Assembly (NCBI GenBank): GCA_963682025.1
Contig: OY821520.1
Coordinates: 185,671,758 to 185,735,757, forward strand
Direction of reading: 5' to 3'
Source: Cordilura impudica
Taxonomy: Eukaryota; Arthropoda; Insecta; Diptera; Scathophagidae
Length of the DNA: 64,000 nucleotides
How positions within the stretch are numbered: the first letter of the stretch is position 1; the number at the start of each line of letters is the position of its first letter. Under the pieces are notes generated by a model, which ran no database searches, was not told where the DNA came from, and worked only from the letters and a program-made list of their open reading frames with translations. A program made the position numbers and the translations under genes. Of this stretch, positions 47,033-57,964 are shown in pieces.

Positions 47033-47226
47033 TGAAGCTTCCCGATCTTCACTTAAATCCGTCAGAAGACATAAATATTCCACAGATTTTTCTCAAATTT
47101 AGTGTGTAAAAAAAGATGTGACTTTACATAATATGGTTATGATTGATCCATTTTCCCAACTAGTCCCCAGATAGAAATTTTCATTCGAATTTGGTTTAAA
47201 CCGAATATAATTTTCATACTTGTTAT
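47033..47226 (-). repeat. Family C repeat, 5' fragment, minus orientation
   Basis: From 'gcttcccgatcttcacttaaat' to 'ataattttcatacttgtt', with the palindrome region reading 'ttcggtttaaaccgaa' on the minus strand. Internally deleted. Confidence 0.7.
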
Positions 47227-47389
47227 TATTTTAAATAATAATTATATTCACAGTCTACAAGTTTCGCTCACGTAAGTGCACTGCATTTTCATTTTTTGTA
47301 GATTATTTAAATTTCCTTTGGCATTCTTTTAAGAAAGTATTTTCTTGAGTCTTAATATTTTTAAACTCTTTCTTTTAACTCATACTCTC

Positions 47390-47760
47390 TGGCTGTCTGT
47401 CGTGGGTCAACCCTATTCGCCCTTATCCAATTGATCTGAAATTTGGCCCATAGTCTTGTAGTGACTACAGATTAATTTTGGGGTAGTCACGTACAGTCAC
47501 GCATAGTCACGCACAGCCACGGAGTGATTTAAACCCTATTTCCCCTCATCCGATCGATCTGAAATTTTGTCCATAGACTTGTTGTAACCAAAGATTAATT
47601 TTAAAATAGTCACGCACAGTCACGGAGAGATTTAAAACGCATAAGCATAAGGAAAGAAAGAGTTTTAATAAAAAGTTTGTTTTATGGGTAAGATTATTTT
47701 AACTTAATTTACAAAGAAAGGGAGTATAATAAAACTTGGTTTTTATGGGTTATTATTTTC
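47390..47760 (-). repeat. Dispersed repeat family G, copy 2
   Basis: Reverse complement of the copy at 1-275: 'tgtctgtcgtgggtcaaccc', 'ccaattgatctgaaatttgg', 'gattaattttggggtagtca', and GTCACGCACAGTCACG words, in two ~130-bp sub-repeats. The sequence beyond (47640-47760) has 'aaagaaagggagtataataa', also seen inverted at about 55830-55855. Confidence 0.7.
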
Positions 47761-47769
47761 TTTTTTAAT

Positions 47770-49375
47770 AAAAAAAAATTATATGAAATTGTTACGTTTT
47801 AACTCAAGTTTGTTTTGCATGACATTGATAAATGAAAAACAAATAAATCTTTTCACTATTATTGGTTCTAAGATAGTGAAATCTTTGAAAAACAATTATC
47901 CTTTTCAACTATTTTTATTGCAAAAATACGTGATTTGCTTTGCTTCAGTGTATGTTAAAAAAAAAACACTTATAAGTGATAAATATAACCAAACATACCT
48001 GATGAACACATCTGTTTACAATCAATGCCTGAGGCTTTTCTTCCATTAGCTAAGAACAAACAAAAAAAAAATCACAAAAGATAAGAAAATTTAACTTGAG
48101 CTCAGACAGGGATCAACAAAAAGTAAGATACACTATCGGTAGGAAAGCAGCTGCTCCTATATAAATAATTTTTATATTGTACAATATTTAATATTTGCAT
48201 TAAATATGAAAAAAAAAATGAATATTAACCAAAAACATTAATATGTGTAGTTGAAATATCATAAATTTTTTCATAACGAAATTTCGATGATTTATGATTA
48301 TTTTTTAATTGAAAGAAACTCCTTTTCTTAAATCTAGTTTAGCTCTATAAATCCTTTTGTTTGCTTTGATAAGGATGAGTATGAAAAGATTTATGGCAGT
48401 GCCAATAAATTGCAAGGAATGAATGAATAAATGGCAAGCATTATTATTAACCGCAAATTGCTTAAGGCTTTAACAAACAATGAATGCAAAAGTAAAGCAA
48501 AAAGATTTCAATTGCTTCACAACAAAATTTCACACATTTTAAGATACGAAAGAGTATCAACAATAAAAAAAAATGTACTTAACAATTTTTAGCGCTTTCT
48601 TTTTAGAAATCAAAAACACACAGCTGCTAAGAAAGAATGTTCTGAATATAAAGAAAAGATAAGAAAATATTGACAATCCTTTTTTAATTTATTAACAAAA
48701 GATTTTGTGTAAAAATGAACAATTACTTTGAGTTCAATGGAATGCTCTTAGTAATCTTATCAAAGTAGAGCGTTAATAAAGATTTCTTTGATTAGATATT
48801 AGTTAAATGCTTACTATAACATTTTCGTACCAGGTGTATGTTCTTCGTTAAAAAACACGATATAATAAAATCATAAGTGTGAAAATAAATATTAAAAACG
48901 CCCTAAAATGTTGAATTTTTAGTGTCACATTAACAGGGATTAAAAAGATAAATCATAGGTGATTTAAAAAAATGGTATATTTATTAACCTACACTTTGTG
49001 GTTTACCAAATATTAAGTGAAATTATTAAAACATTTTGCATTTCTTTTTTAAATGAAAAATTTATTCCTGGTTAAATGCTTCTTTGACCAATGTTTATTA
49101 TAATTTCTAATTGTTTTGTTTTTCTTTATAAATATAATGATGTTTTACTTCATAGAAAGAATTAACTTCTATCTGAAAAATTGCATTATTTTTCATATCA
49201 ATATTTGGTCAGGGTATAATGTATTCGATTTGGAAGTGCTGAATTCGTATTACGATATATTTTATAAAAAGCTTTTGGAATTTCGTTTTCAATTGACCAT
49301 TCAGTTGATCAACTCATATCCGTGCCGAGAATTTGAAAGCAGTTCAACATCAATAGCAGAACGAATCCTGTAATA
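47770..49375. other. No recognised gene
   Basis: AT-rich. Open stretches at 47783-48049 and 49116-49373 have strong A/T codon bias and no motif. The end of the second may overlap decayed piggyBac sequence on the other strand. Confidence 0.4.
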
Positions 49376-49379
49376 TAGT

Positions 49380-49830
49380 AGTTCATGGTCCTTTAATAGT
49401 ACCTTATCTACTGGAATGGATAACGTATTTGAACACAAATCTTTTGCTTCACAAACTTATTACCATTAATTTGGTAGTTTCCTATATATTCGGAATGCAT
49501 TTTTTCCTTGTGCTTGGCTTAGGAGCCATGAAAAGTGGTTCATGTATAATATTATGTGCTCGCAAACGTTCGCAATGGTCAGCGGAGTCTTTTTCCAAAT
49601 AGTGCGATCCTTGCCTACATAATCTTGATCACTCTCCTCTTCAGTATTTAAGCACCATCATCAAAATTTTCCTTGCTGTATTCAGGATCATCATCCTTCA
49701 ATTCTGTAGTAACCTCTTCAAGTTCTGCATCGGATTCCTCATTATTATTTAAAGGCAAAAAACGGAATCACCTATATCGCCTGCATCATACAGATCGGGC
49801 TTATCGAATCTAAATTATGCATAAGCTGAT
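49380..49830 (-). pseudogene. PiggyBac-like transposase remnant, N-terminal part
   Basis: Minus strand: acidic 'NNNEESDAELEEVTTELKDD' (~49690-49750), 'DPEYSKENFDDGA' then, after a frameshift, 'TEEESDQDYVGKDRTIWKK' and 'TPLTIANV' (~49560-49650), followed by 'CSNTLSIPVDKVLLKD' (~49390-49435). An acidic N-terminus before a (D)GxxW.K.P....R.HNI-type block is typical of piggyBac-family transposases. The catalytic domain is mostly missing and no ends were found. Confidence 0.5.
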
Positions 49831-49839
49831 GTAAATATT

Positions 49840-51630
49840 TCTGCTGTTCTTCATACGGAAGTCTCCATTAGAATTGTGTTACATATGTACATATGTAACT
49901 AAGCACATACAATATGTTGAAAAATGTGACTTTACCTGCGCAACTGAATATTGGAAAGATAATCTTTTGTATTTTTTTTTTCCATATTCAAGAATACAAC
50001 AAATTGGTTCTTACTTTTTCATTAAATATTAGCTCGCGGAGTTTCGCAACCAACTAATTTAAATACGAAGTTCAGCAAATAATAATTGCTTATAATACGC
50101 AGCATAATATTCAAAATAAGTACTTTTTAGAAAATTATTTCATACAAAATACATGAAATTCAAATATTTTTACCTCAGTCGTTAAGGACAGGATTAGGAG
50201 TTTTTAGTTCCCGACGGTGTGAGGGTTCAACACAAATGTATTTAAATTCACATTATCTAAGTATTTACTTATATATGTGTGGGTCAATTATTTTTACTCC
50301 ATGGGCTCATCGCGATTCTGGTACTATGAGCCATAACAAGTATATTTGCCCAAGGAACCATACCTCTGAAATAATTTTCGAGCCCCTCAAAATTTCGATG
50401 AAAAAATCGATTTATGTCGTATATGGGTACCCCACATAATAATTTTATGTGTTTCTTCGGCCCCCTAAAATTTGAGCTTCTCTGATGTATATACACATGA
50501 ATTTGAAATATGACATTTAAAATATATTAACATTGTTGAAATTGGGTTTTTTTTGTTCAAAAAAGAAAATTTTAAAAAAAACAAAATCTATTTTAACTGG
50601 TTTGTAGTTTAAATCTTAATAAAAACGATTTATTAGTTGTTTCTATTACTTCGTCAATGGTTTTTCGTTGTTTAAAAATATATTTTAAAAAAAATTTTAT
50701 TCAACTGAAAATATGATAATACACTTTTTGAAGTGTATTGGGAAAAGAATAATTGATATTAAATTAACAAGAACCGATATTGAGGAACTAAAACTTAATA
50801 TTATCAAAAAAAAAAAAGAAATTTTAAAATAAAATAGTTCAAAATAGTGTCAAAAAGTACTTACGAGTATAGGATTTTTTCTCAAAATAAACCTATTCGA
50901 AATAAGTGATTTATCTGCACATCTTTACTGGATCCATAAAAGACAACTTTCGACCTATGAAAGGCAATTTTAAATTGACTTTGCTATTACCAAGAGTAGC
51001 ATCTGATTTGAATGCGGCTAAATGTTTTCAAATGAAAAATGCACTTTTAGTAACATTAATTTTTATATTATATTTTCTTCGAATTTATCGACCTCGGTAG
51101 TAGAGTTGTTGACATCTGTGCCGAATTGCATGAAAATGGCTTATTAGATTAGTAGTGATATCAGTTTTGTAAACAACTCAAACTGAATTTGACGATTTTA
51201 TAAATGTGTGATTTTTTTTAACAAAAAAGTTCCATTAAATTTTGTTTGCGGAAGGAAACAAACGTAAAGAATATTGCAAGAGGCCTTCAGGCTTTGTTGA
51301 AAAGAAATGTTAACAAGTGCTACAAACAAGAAGGCAGAAGAAGACCGGCCCGGATGAGAAAAAATTTCAATTAATGAACAATACATCGACGAAATTTTTA
51401 CTTTGAAGGCGTTGAAATGGTTTCGGAAGAACAAGGAAAGATTTTAATTTTTAAATGAAAGTCTTTTCATTTGAACAGAGTAGTATAATTGCAATCATAT
51501 GTTTAATAGTTCCTTTACTATACGTTTCAAAGATAGTTTTCAAAACAATTTAAAAACAATTAGGCTTCTTTCACGTTAAGCCGTAGTTATTAAAGTGACA
51601 GTTTAGTTTTTGCTTTAAGGAATCTACTAA
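49840..51630. other. No recognised gene
   Basis: AT-rich. Overlapping open stretches near 50236-50496 on both strands show no motif. Nothing supported. Confidence 0.4.
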
Positions 51631-51831
51631 TTACTCAAACATACATACAGTGGCTTCATAAAATATTCGCTCGTATATTGCTTTTTAAAGAAAAACTAAT
51701 TATTTTTTTTCTATTATTTGTAGCATAGGAGAGAATTATAAATTACTATATTGTAAATATAATTATATATAATTAAAATAAAGAATCAGTATTGTCTTGA
51801 TACTCAAACGGATCACATTACTTATTTTACA

Positions 51832-51842
51832 TGGCGCAGTCG
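51832..51842 (+). promoter_or_regulatory. Primer-binding site complementary to tRNA-Ser
   Basis: TGGCGCAGTCG complements CGACTGC-G-CCA, the 3' end expected for insect tRNA-Ser (5' end GCAGTCG). Ser-primed sites of this form are known from the 17.6/297 branch of gypsy elements. Confidence 0.65.
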
Positions 51843-52028
51843 TTATTTAAATAAAAACCGCGAGGTATATAAAATATAAAAAAATATATACAAAAAAGAA
51901 AAAAAGAAATGGGTATCCACAAAAAACCTAAAAAAACTAGAACAAAACCTAAATTGTTTATCCATTATAAAAAATAAATTAAGAAATAGTAGTTCAAAAA
52001 CCAAAGAAAAACAAAAATTTATAAATTT

Positions 52029-52518
52029 TTGAAAAAATCAAAAAGTTACAAAAAATTTAACACTACAAAAAGTATGAAAATAAAAATGGACTACATTAAA
52101 AAAGTCAGTAGTCTCGATGGTAATGTGGCAGAAAACTGCCGATGTTTTAAACAAAATTACGATATTTTTGAAGTAGCATGTGAAATTAACAGTAAGCCAG
52201 ATAAAACAAGAATTGCGGCATTTCTAAACGCCTTAGGAGAGGGTATAGAAATGTACAGCAACACTGAAATTTCTAAGGCTGACAGAGTGGCATATGCAAA
52301 AGTTAAAGAAGCTATAGAAAACTATTACACTCGAAAAAACGTATTGTATATGAACGCTTTATATTCTTCTCAAGACTTCAACAAGAAGAATAACCATTTG
52401 AAAATTTTTTTATTGATATAAAGAAATTGGCATCATCATGTGATTTTGGCTATCAAAGAGAATCACACATGAGAGATCGTATTGTTTTGGGAACAAACAA
52501 CAAAAAATTGCAACAAAA
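52029..52518 (+). pseudogene. Gypsy-type gag fragment
   Basis: From the ATG at 52029 (or 52074, 'MKIKMDYIKK') the frame reads 'NCRCFKQNYDIFEVACEI', 'KTRIAAFLNALGEGIEMY', 'KVKEAIENYY'. This matches the gag capsid pattern W/FxxFxQxYxxYxxA...K...LLxxLGxE...Y. A frameshift near 52378 precedes 'IDIKKLASSCDFGYQRESHM' and 'RDRIVLGTNNKKLQQ', the conserved RDRIVxG block. Family C copy C4 then interrupts it. Gag packages the element RNA; this copy cannot make a full protein. Confidence 0.65.
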
Positions 52519-53282
52519 AACAAGTAAGAAAATTATAGTCGGTCTAGACCGACTATACGATACCCTATACCATGCGTTTAGAAACCCTATCTCTTAGGCC
52601 CAACTAACTGGACATTGAAAATAAGCAAAAACCAAATTTGAGTGGGATTTTTATTAATTTTTTTGGCTGCAGATATGAAAAAGTTCATATCGGATGCTAT
52701 ATCTATAAAGGGACTAGGTCCAAAAATGGACCGATCCTGATCATGTTTGGTAAAGTCTCTTGTATTTTGCAAAAATATGTAAAAACAAAATTTGAGAAGA
52801 ATCAGTGCAATATTTTTGTTTTTTAATAGATTTAAGTGAAGATCGGGAAGCAGCTCCATATGGGGTCAAAGGGATCATTTTTGGACTACTCATTAGTGGA
52901 TGTAATGAACGCATATAAACCCAATTTGAGTAAGATCTATATGACAATTTGGATCTTATGGCAATTTATGTCGATTTCATATGGGTAATTTGTATGGGGG
53001 CTCGATCTGAACATGGACCGATTCTCACCAATTTCAATAGCGTTCATTGGCCGATGAAAGCTTATATACCAAATTTCATCAAAATATATTCATATTTGCG
53101 ACCTGCAGTTTGATTAAAAGCTTTACATGGACACACAGACGGACGGACATTGTTAAATCAACTCAGAAAGTGATTCTGATTCGATCGGTATAATTAAAGA
53201 TGGGTCTAGGTCAAATATTTTTGGTTGTTACAAACAGCAGCAAAGCCATTATACCCAAACCACATAGTGGTATAGGGTATAA
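52519..53282 (+). repeat. Family C repeat (copy C4)
   Basis: Full length, 'aacaagtaag' to 'tagggtataa', with the perfect palindrome TAGTCGGTCTAGACCGACTA. It sits between the gypsy gag fragment and the Transib-like remnant. Confidence 0.9.
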
Positions 53283-55008
53283 TTATAGAAAAAGACAAAC
53301 TCACAATAGCACTTATTAAACAAGCACTTCACCACTCTGATGCTAGTGTTTCAAGTATATTTATTACATTCACTGTGGCATTAAAACTTGTTTGCATGAA
53401 TAAAACCATTTGGCAAAATCCGCTACTTTCTGCTAGATTTTGTAGACCCATAAAAATTTAATATTGAAAGAACCCGTAAGTACTTCACAACTTAGACAAG
53501 TAAAAAATTATAGTCGGTCTAAACCGACTATACGATACCCTATACCATGCGTTTAGAGACCCTATCTCTCAGGCCCAACTAACTGGTTATAGAAAATAAG
53601 CATAAACCAAATTTGAGTGGGATTTTTATTAATTTTTTTGGCTGCAGATATGAAAAAGTTCATATCGGATGCTATATCTATATGGTTTGGTAAAGTCTCT
53701 TGTATTTTGTAAAAATATATAAAAACAAAATTTGAAAGGAATCCGTGCAATATTTTTGTTTTTTGATAGATTTAAGTGAAGATCGGGAAGCAGCTCTATA
53801 TGGGGCCTATGACTAAGAGTTGTCCCATAGGGATCATTTTTGGACTACTGATTAATGGATGTAATATACACATACAAACCCAATTTGACTAAGATTTATG
53901 TGATAATTTGGATCTTATGACAATTTATGTTGATTTCATAGGGGTCATTTGTATGGGGGCTAGGTCTGAACATGGACCGATTCTCCCCAATAGCGTTCAT
54001 CCCATGGCCGATAAAAGCTTATATACCAAATTTCATCAATATATATTCATATTTGCGACCTGCAGTTTGATTAAAAGCTTTACATGGATACACAGAAGGA
54101 CGGACATCGTTAAATCGAATCAGAAAGTGATTCTAATTCGATCGGTATAATAAAAGATGGGTCTAGGTCAAATATTTTTGGTAGTTACAAACAGCAGCAC
54201 AAAGTCATTATACCAAACCACATAGTGGTATAGAGTATAAAAAGAAAGAGCAGAAAATTAATTTGAACTCTGAAGGATTCCATTGTATTAGTAGGTGATA
54301 AATCAATGAAAATAAATCACAAACTAATGTAAGTGATGAGTGATATGCTATTATTGAAAAAATGCTATAACTGAAAAAAGATCCACACAAAAATATCACG
54401 TTCGTGGTGCTACGAGCAAAGATTTCAACTGTATTGATGAAATGATTGCCAAGAGTGTGAACAAAAAATAAAAACATTTCAGTTCGGTTTATCTATTCTT
54501 CATGGCTGGATTAGGCTATATGAGTGTCTTCTTCATGTGCCAAATAAATTACCACTTAAAAAGTAGCAAGCTAGATCAGATCATAACAAACAAGTTGTTA
54601 AAGACACATAAAAAAGAATTCAGAAAAAAAAACTGGATTGATCATTGTCCAACCAAAACCAGGCTTTGGCAACACAAATGACAATACCGCGAGAAATTTT
54701 TGTTAAAAATGCAGAAGTTTCCTCAGATATAACACAACTTGATCTACAGTTAATTAGAACGCATATAAAACTTATTGATTTTGTTAAAACATAGCCATGG
54801 TACAAAATGTTCATAAATTTTTTATTCGCGGGCCGGAAATAACATACAATGCACTTTTGCCGATTGGTGAGCTATCAGACGAAGCACAAGAGGCTAGAAA
54901 CAAAGTTTCCAAAAGCTATAGGGAATACTTTGCGCTAAAATGCAGCCGGGAAAAAACTAATGAAGACATATTTAATAGATATCTGCTTACTTCAGATCCA
55001 ATAATAAA
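53283..55008 (+). pseudogene. Transib/RAG1-like transposase remnant (copy 2), interrupted by two family C repeats
   Basis: Plus strand, frames shifting. 'SSIFITFTVALKLV' and 'NKTIWQNPLLSARFCRPIKI' (53351-53460), then C5 (53496-54240), 'CxxCGATS'-type 'RGATSKDFNCIDEM' (~54400), 'FGLSILHGWIRLYECLLHV' (~54485), 'GLIIVQPKPGFGNTNDNTAR' (~54637), 'PWYKM', 'VHKFFIRGPEITYNALLPIG' and 'ELSDEAQEARNKVSKSYREY' (~54810-54925), 'TNEDIFNRYLLTSDP' (~54957-55000), then C6. The order parallels vertebrate RAG1: PNSxxCCKPL, a CxxC, xALHCxI, MNGNxARRLM, the SEGNESGNK catalytic-Glu block and EDV. RAG1 descends from Transib transposases, so I infer a Transib-like transposase. Stops and frameshifts make it dead. Residues 53283-53350 ('IEKDKLT') could still be gag. 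Confidence 0.55.
53496..54240 (+). repeat. Family C repeat (copy C5)
   Basis: Begins 'gacaagtaaaaaattatagt' and ends 'tggtatagagtataa'. It has a ~60-bp internal deletion after 'tatctatatgg' and a single GGAC pair. It interrupts the Transib-like remnant. Confidence 0.85.
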
Positions 55009-55804
55009 AACAAGTAAGAAAATTATAGTCGGTCTAGCCCGACTATACGATACCCTATACCATGGTTTAGAGACCCTATCTCTTCGGTCCAACTAATTGG
55101 ATATAGCAAATAAGCATAAACCAAATTTGAGTGGCATTTTTATTAATTTTTTTCGCTGCAGATATGAAAAAGTTCATATCGGATACTATACTTATGTGGG
55201 GACTAGGTCGAAAAATGGACCGATCCTGACCATATTTGGTAAAGTCACTTATACTTTTAAAAAATATATACAAACCAAATTCGAGAAAAATCTGTGCAAT
55301 ATTTTTGTTTTTTGATAGATTTAAGTGAAGATCGGGAAGCAGCTTATACGGGACCTATGACTAAGAATTGTCCTATAGGGATTATTTTTGAACTACTGAT
55401 TAATGTATGTAATAAACACATACAAACCCAATTTGACTGAGATCTATATGATAATTTGAAACTTATGACAATTTATGTTGATTTCATAGGGGGTCATTTA
55501 TATGGGGGCTAGGTCTGAACATGCACCGATTCTCACCAATTTCAACAGCGTTCATTCCATGGCCGATGGAGGCTTATATACCAAATTTCATCAATATATA
55601 TTCATATTTGCGACCTGTAGTTTGATTACAAGGTTTACATGGACACACAGACGGACGGACGGACGGACATTGCTATTTCGACTCAAAAAGTGATTCTGAG
55701 TCGATTGGTATAATTAAAGATGGGTCTAGGACGAATATTTTTGGTTGTTACAAACAGCAGCACAAAGTCATTATACCCAAACCACATAGTGGTATAGGGT
55801 ATAA
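55009..55804 (+). repeat. Family C repeat (copy C6)
   Basis: Full length, 'aacaagtaag' to 'tagggtataa', with GGAC x4 and the diverged palindrome TAGTCGGTCTAGCCCGACTA. It inserted directly after the SDP motif of the Transib-like remnant. Confidence 0.9.
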
Positions 55805-56130
55805 AAGCTAACCCACAAAAAAAAATTTTTTATTATACTCCTTTTCTTTGTAAATTAAGTTTACCATCATGTAATTAAATAATTTATAGACTGAAAATGA
55901 AACATGGTTGTCAATTAAAAAAAACTGTTAAAACTTCGAAAAATCCAAAATTATACTATAATAAATTTTTTAAACGAAAGATTCTTAGATCATTTTTATC
56001 GTCGCCACGAGTCTGCCTGCTCGATTGGTTCACGGGAAAAGGGTTAAAAATTGATCCAAAGTTTTTGCGGGCGCCAATAAGTTAAGCAGACAAACAGACA
56101 CTACGAGTTAAAAGAAAGGGAGTAAAAATA
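55805..56130 (+). repeat. Dispersed repeat family F/G, copy 3
   Basis: Contains 'gattcttagatcatttttat', 'cgagtctgcctgctcgattg' and 'gggaaaagggttaaaaattg', shared with the inverse of 29095-29320. The tail 'agacaaacagacactacgag'+'ttaaaagaaaggg' is shared with family G. Confidence 0.6.
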
Positions 56131-56185
56131 CACATAAAATACCACAGTTGTCATTGTAATTATTAATTCTACCCGAAGAGAGTCA

Positions 56186-56243
56186 TAATGATGATGATAA
56201 TAATCGTAACGATGATGATAATGATGATTATGACGATGATGTT
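56186..56243. repeat. Imperfect (GAT)n microsatellite
   Basis: ATG/GAT trinucleotides interrupted by AAT and ACG units. Confidence 0.85.
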
Positions 56244-56570
56244 GAAGATATCTGAAACTATTATCACAATAATACATGAAATAGGCTCTTCTTTTTTGAA
56301 TAAAAAAATATTTTCGATCAATTTTTTTTTTTTTTTCAAAAATCATGTTTTTCACTAAACAAAAAAAATATAAACATCAAAAATAATTGGCTTCCCTGAA
56401 TTAATCCCCAGTTTTCCTACGTTTTGCCCACGCGACGGCTGCATTAAAAAATTATTTCTCTTTGATTTCTTATAAACGGATTTTAATAGTTTTTCTACTC
56501 TAATGATAGAAAAATATGAAATTTTTCAGATAGAACTTAATTATTCTATAAAAAATACATGATTGTTTTC

Positions 56571-56591
56571 CAAAAAAAAAAAAAAAAAAAA
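56571..56591. repeat. Poly(A) run
   Basis: Twenty-one consecutive A. Could be a relic retroposon tail, but nothing recognisable lies immediately upstream. Confidence 0.8.
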
Positions 56592-56774
56592 ACAATAACT
56601 AAGAAATTATAACAAATACTGGTCAAAATAGAAATACAATTTAAAAAATTTATATAACTTAAAGGTATTAAATTTAAATGGTATTAGAATTTAATGTTTA
56701 AGTATCGGCAACTATGTTAAAATGTTAACCGTATCCAACATTGGTTATAATATTGATTGATGTCAATATAATAA

Positions 56775-57960
56775 GATGGGCAGGATGGAATTCCTTATGA
56801 ATTTTATAAATTTGCTCTGCCTTACCTCATTTATGAAATATTGATCGTGTTTAAGCACTCCATTTTTATACTATTATTTAAAAAAGGCGATGTAAATTTA
56901 GCAACAAATTATAGAAGCCTGTCTTTAACAGAAGCTATCTGCAAAATTTTTAATAACATCTTGTTGAATCAAATTTCTACAAGAAAATAATATTCTGAAT
57001 AAGTTTCAAGCTGGATTTAGAAAATATTATTCTACCGTTGACAACATATTTTATCTTGTCAATATTTTACTTTTGAATAAATTGAGTAATAAATATACTT
57101 ATGCCATCTTTGTTGATTTTTCGTATACAATCAATATGATACTCAGAAACAGTCTATTCTTCAAACTATCGTACATAGGCATTTCATCAAAAATTATTAG
57201 AATCTTGGAGTCTTTATATGATACTACAGAGAGACGAATATGGGATGGAAATTAATTTTGTAAATTATTTCCAGTGCAGTCCGGGGTAGAATAATGTTGC
57301 ATTCTGAGTCCAGTTTTGCTTTCCTTACATATAAATGATCTCACTGATATTTTACCTGGTGGACTATATATTGATAACGTAAATATAAAAGTTTTGTTAT
57401 GCGCAGATGACATTGTTATACAATCAGACTCTCCTAGTGGTTTGCAAGAAATTGTTGATGCTCCACAACGGTATTGTTCAATATGGAGGCTTTAAGTTTA
57501 TTTGGCGAAATCCAAAATAGTTATATATCGGAAAGCTCCAAGAATTTCATCTGACTTAATTTATTCCTTTTTGATAAAAAAAAAAATGTTATACCTACCA
57601 ACCACTACACCCAACTACATATTATACTTAGAAGCTAGTCTCAATTCCTTGTTTATTTAAACTCTAAAAATTAATTTTTGACTTACACGAATATATGGCT
57701 GAATGAATACTGGGCTAAAGACTGGTCAAATTTGTGTAATCTGCTGAAGTTTTGTAGTCCAAACATCTACAACCCTCTATGTGTATATTGGGTAGAACTA
57801 AAACACGTACTAAAATTAAAAGACATATATGATTTCGCTTTCAATGCTTCAAATTCACAATTCCGCGACCTTTACTCTCAACCGGATTATAATGTAACAC
57901 TTAAACTTATTGCTGAATTTTCCTTTCGAGCTACCAGTTAGTACAGATGGTATATGGTCA
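56775..57960 (+). pseudogene. LINE ORF2 remnant (reverse transcriptase and C-terminal region)
   Basis: Plus strand: 'RMEFLMNFINLL' in place of GMDGIPYEFYK (~56780), 'LFKKGDVNLATNYRSLSLTE' and 'AICKIFNNILLNQI' (~56875-56975), 'NKFQAGFRKYYSTVDNIFYL' equivalents (~57000-57060), 'YAIFVDFSYTINMI' (first Asp, ~57100), 'IRILESLYDTTERRIWDGN' (~57198), then 'LHINDLTDILPGG' (~57325), 'VLLCADDIVIQSDSP' (catalytic DD with C for Y, ~57393), 'LAKSKIVIYRK' (~57502), and a C-terminus ending 'LYSQPDYNVTLKLIAEFSFR' (~57870-57930). Several stops and frameshifts. Different from the LINEs at 44-47 kb. 5' end truncated. Confidence 0.75.
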
Positions 57961-57964
57961 ATAA

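Larger units (their letters stand above)
51640..52518 (+). mobile_element. Gypsy-type LTR retrotransposon, 5' part
   Basis: A probable LTR 3' portion carries AATAAA (~51778) and ends just before the primer-binding site at 51832. Then come an AT-rich leader and a gag gene (52029 onward). The LTR start is not defined because no second LTR is in the window. Polymerase is not seen. The element is cut by family C copy C4 at 52519. Confidence 0.6.

Noticed and set aside
56101..56355. 84-codon frame with HHRHNHHYHHRYDYYHHH
   Set aside because: Translation of the imperfect (GAT)n microsatellite.
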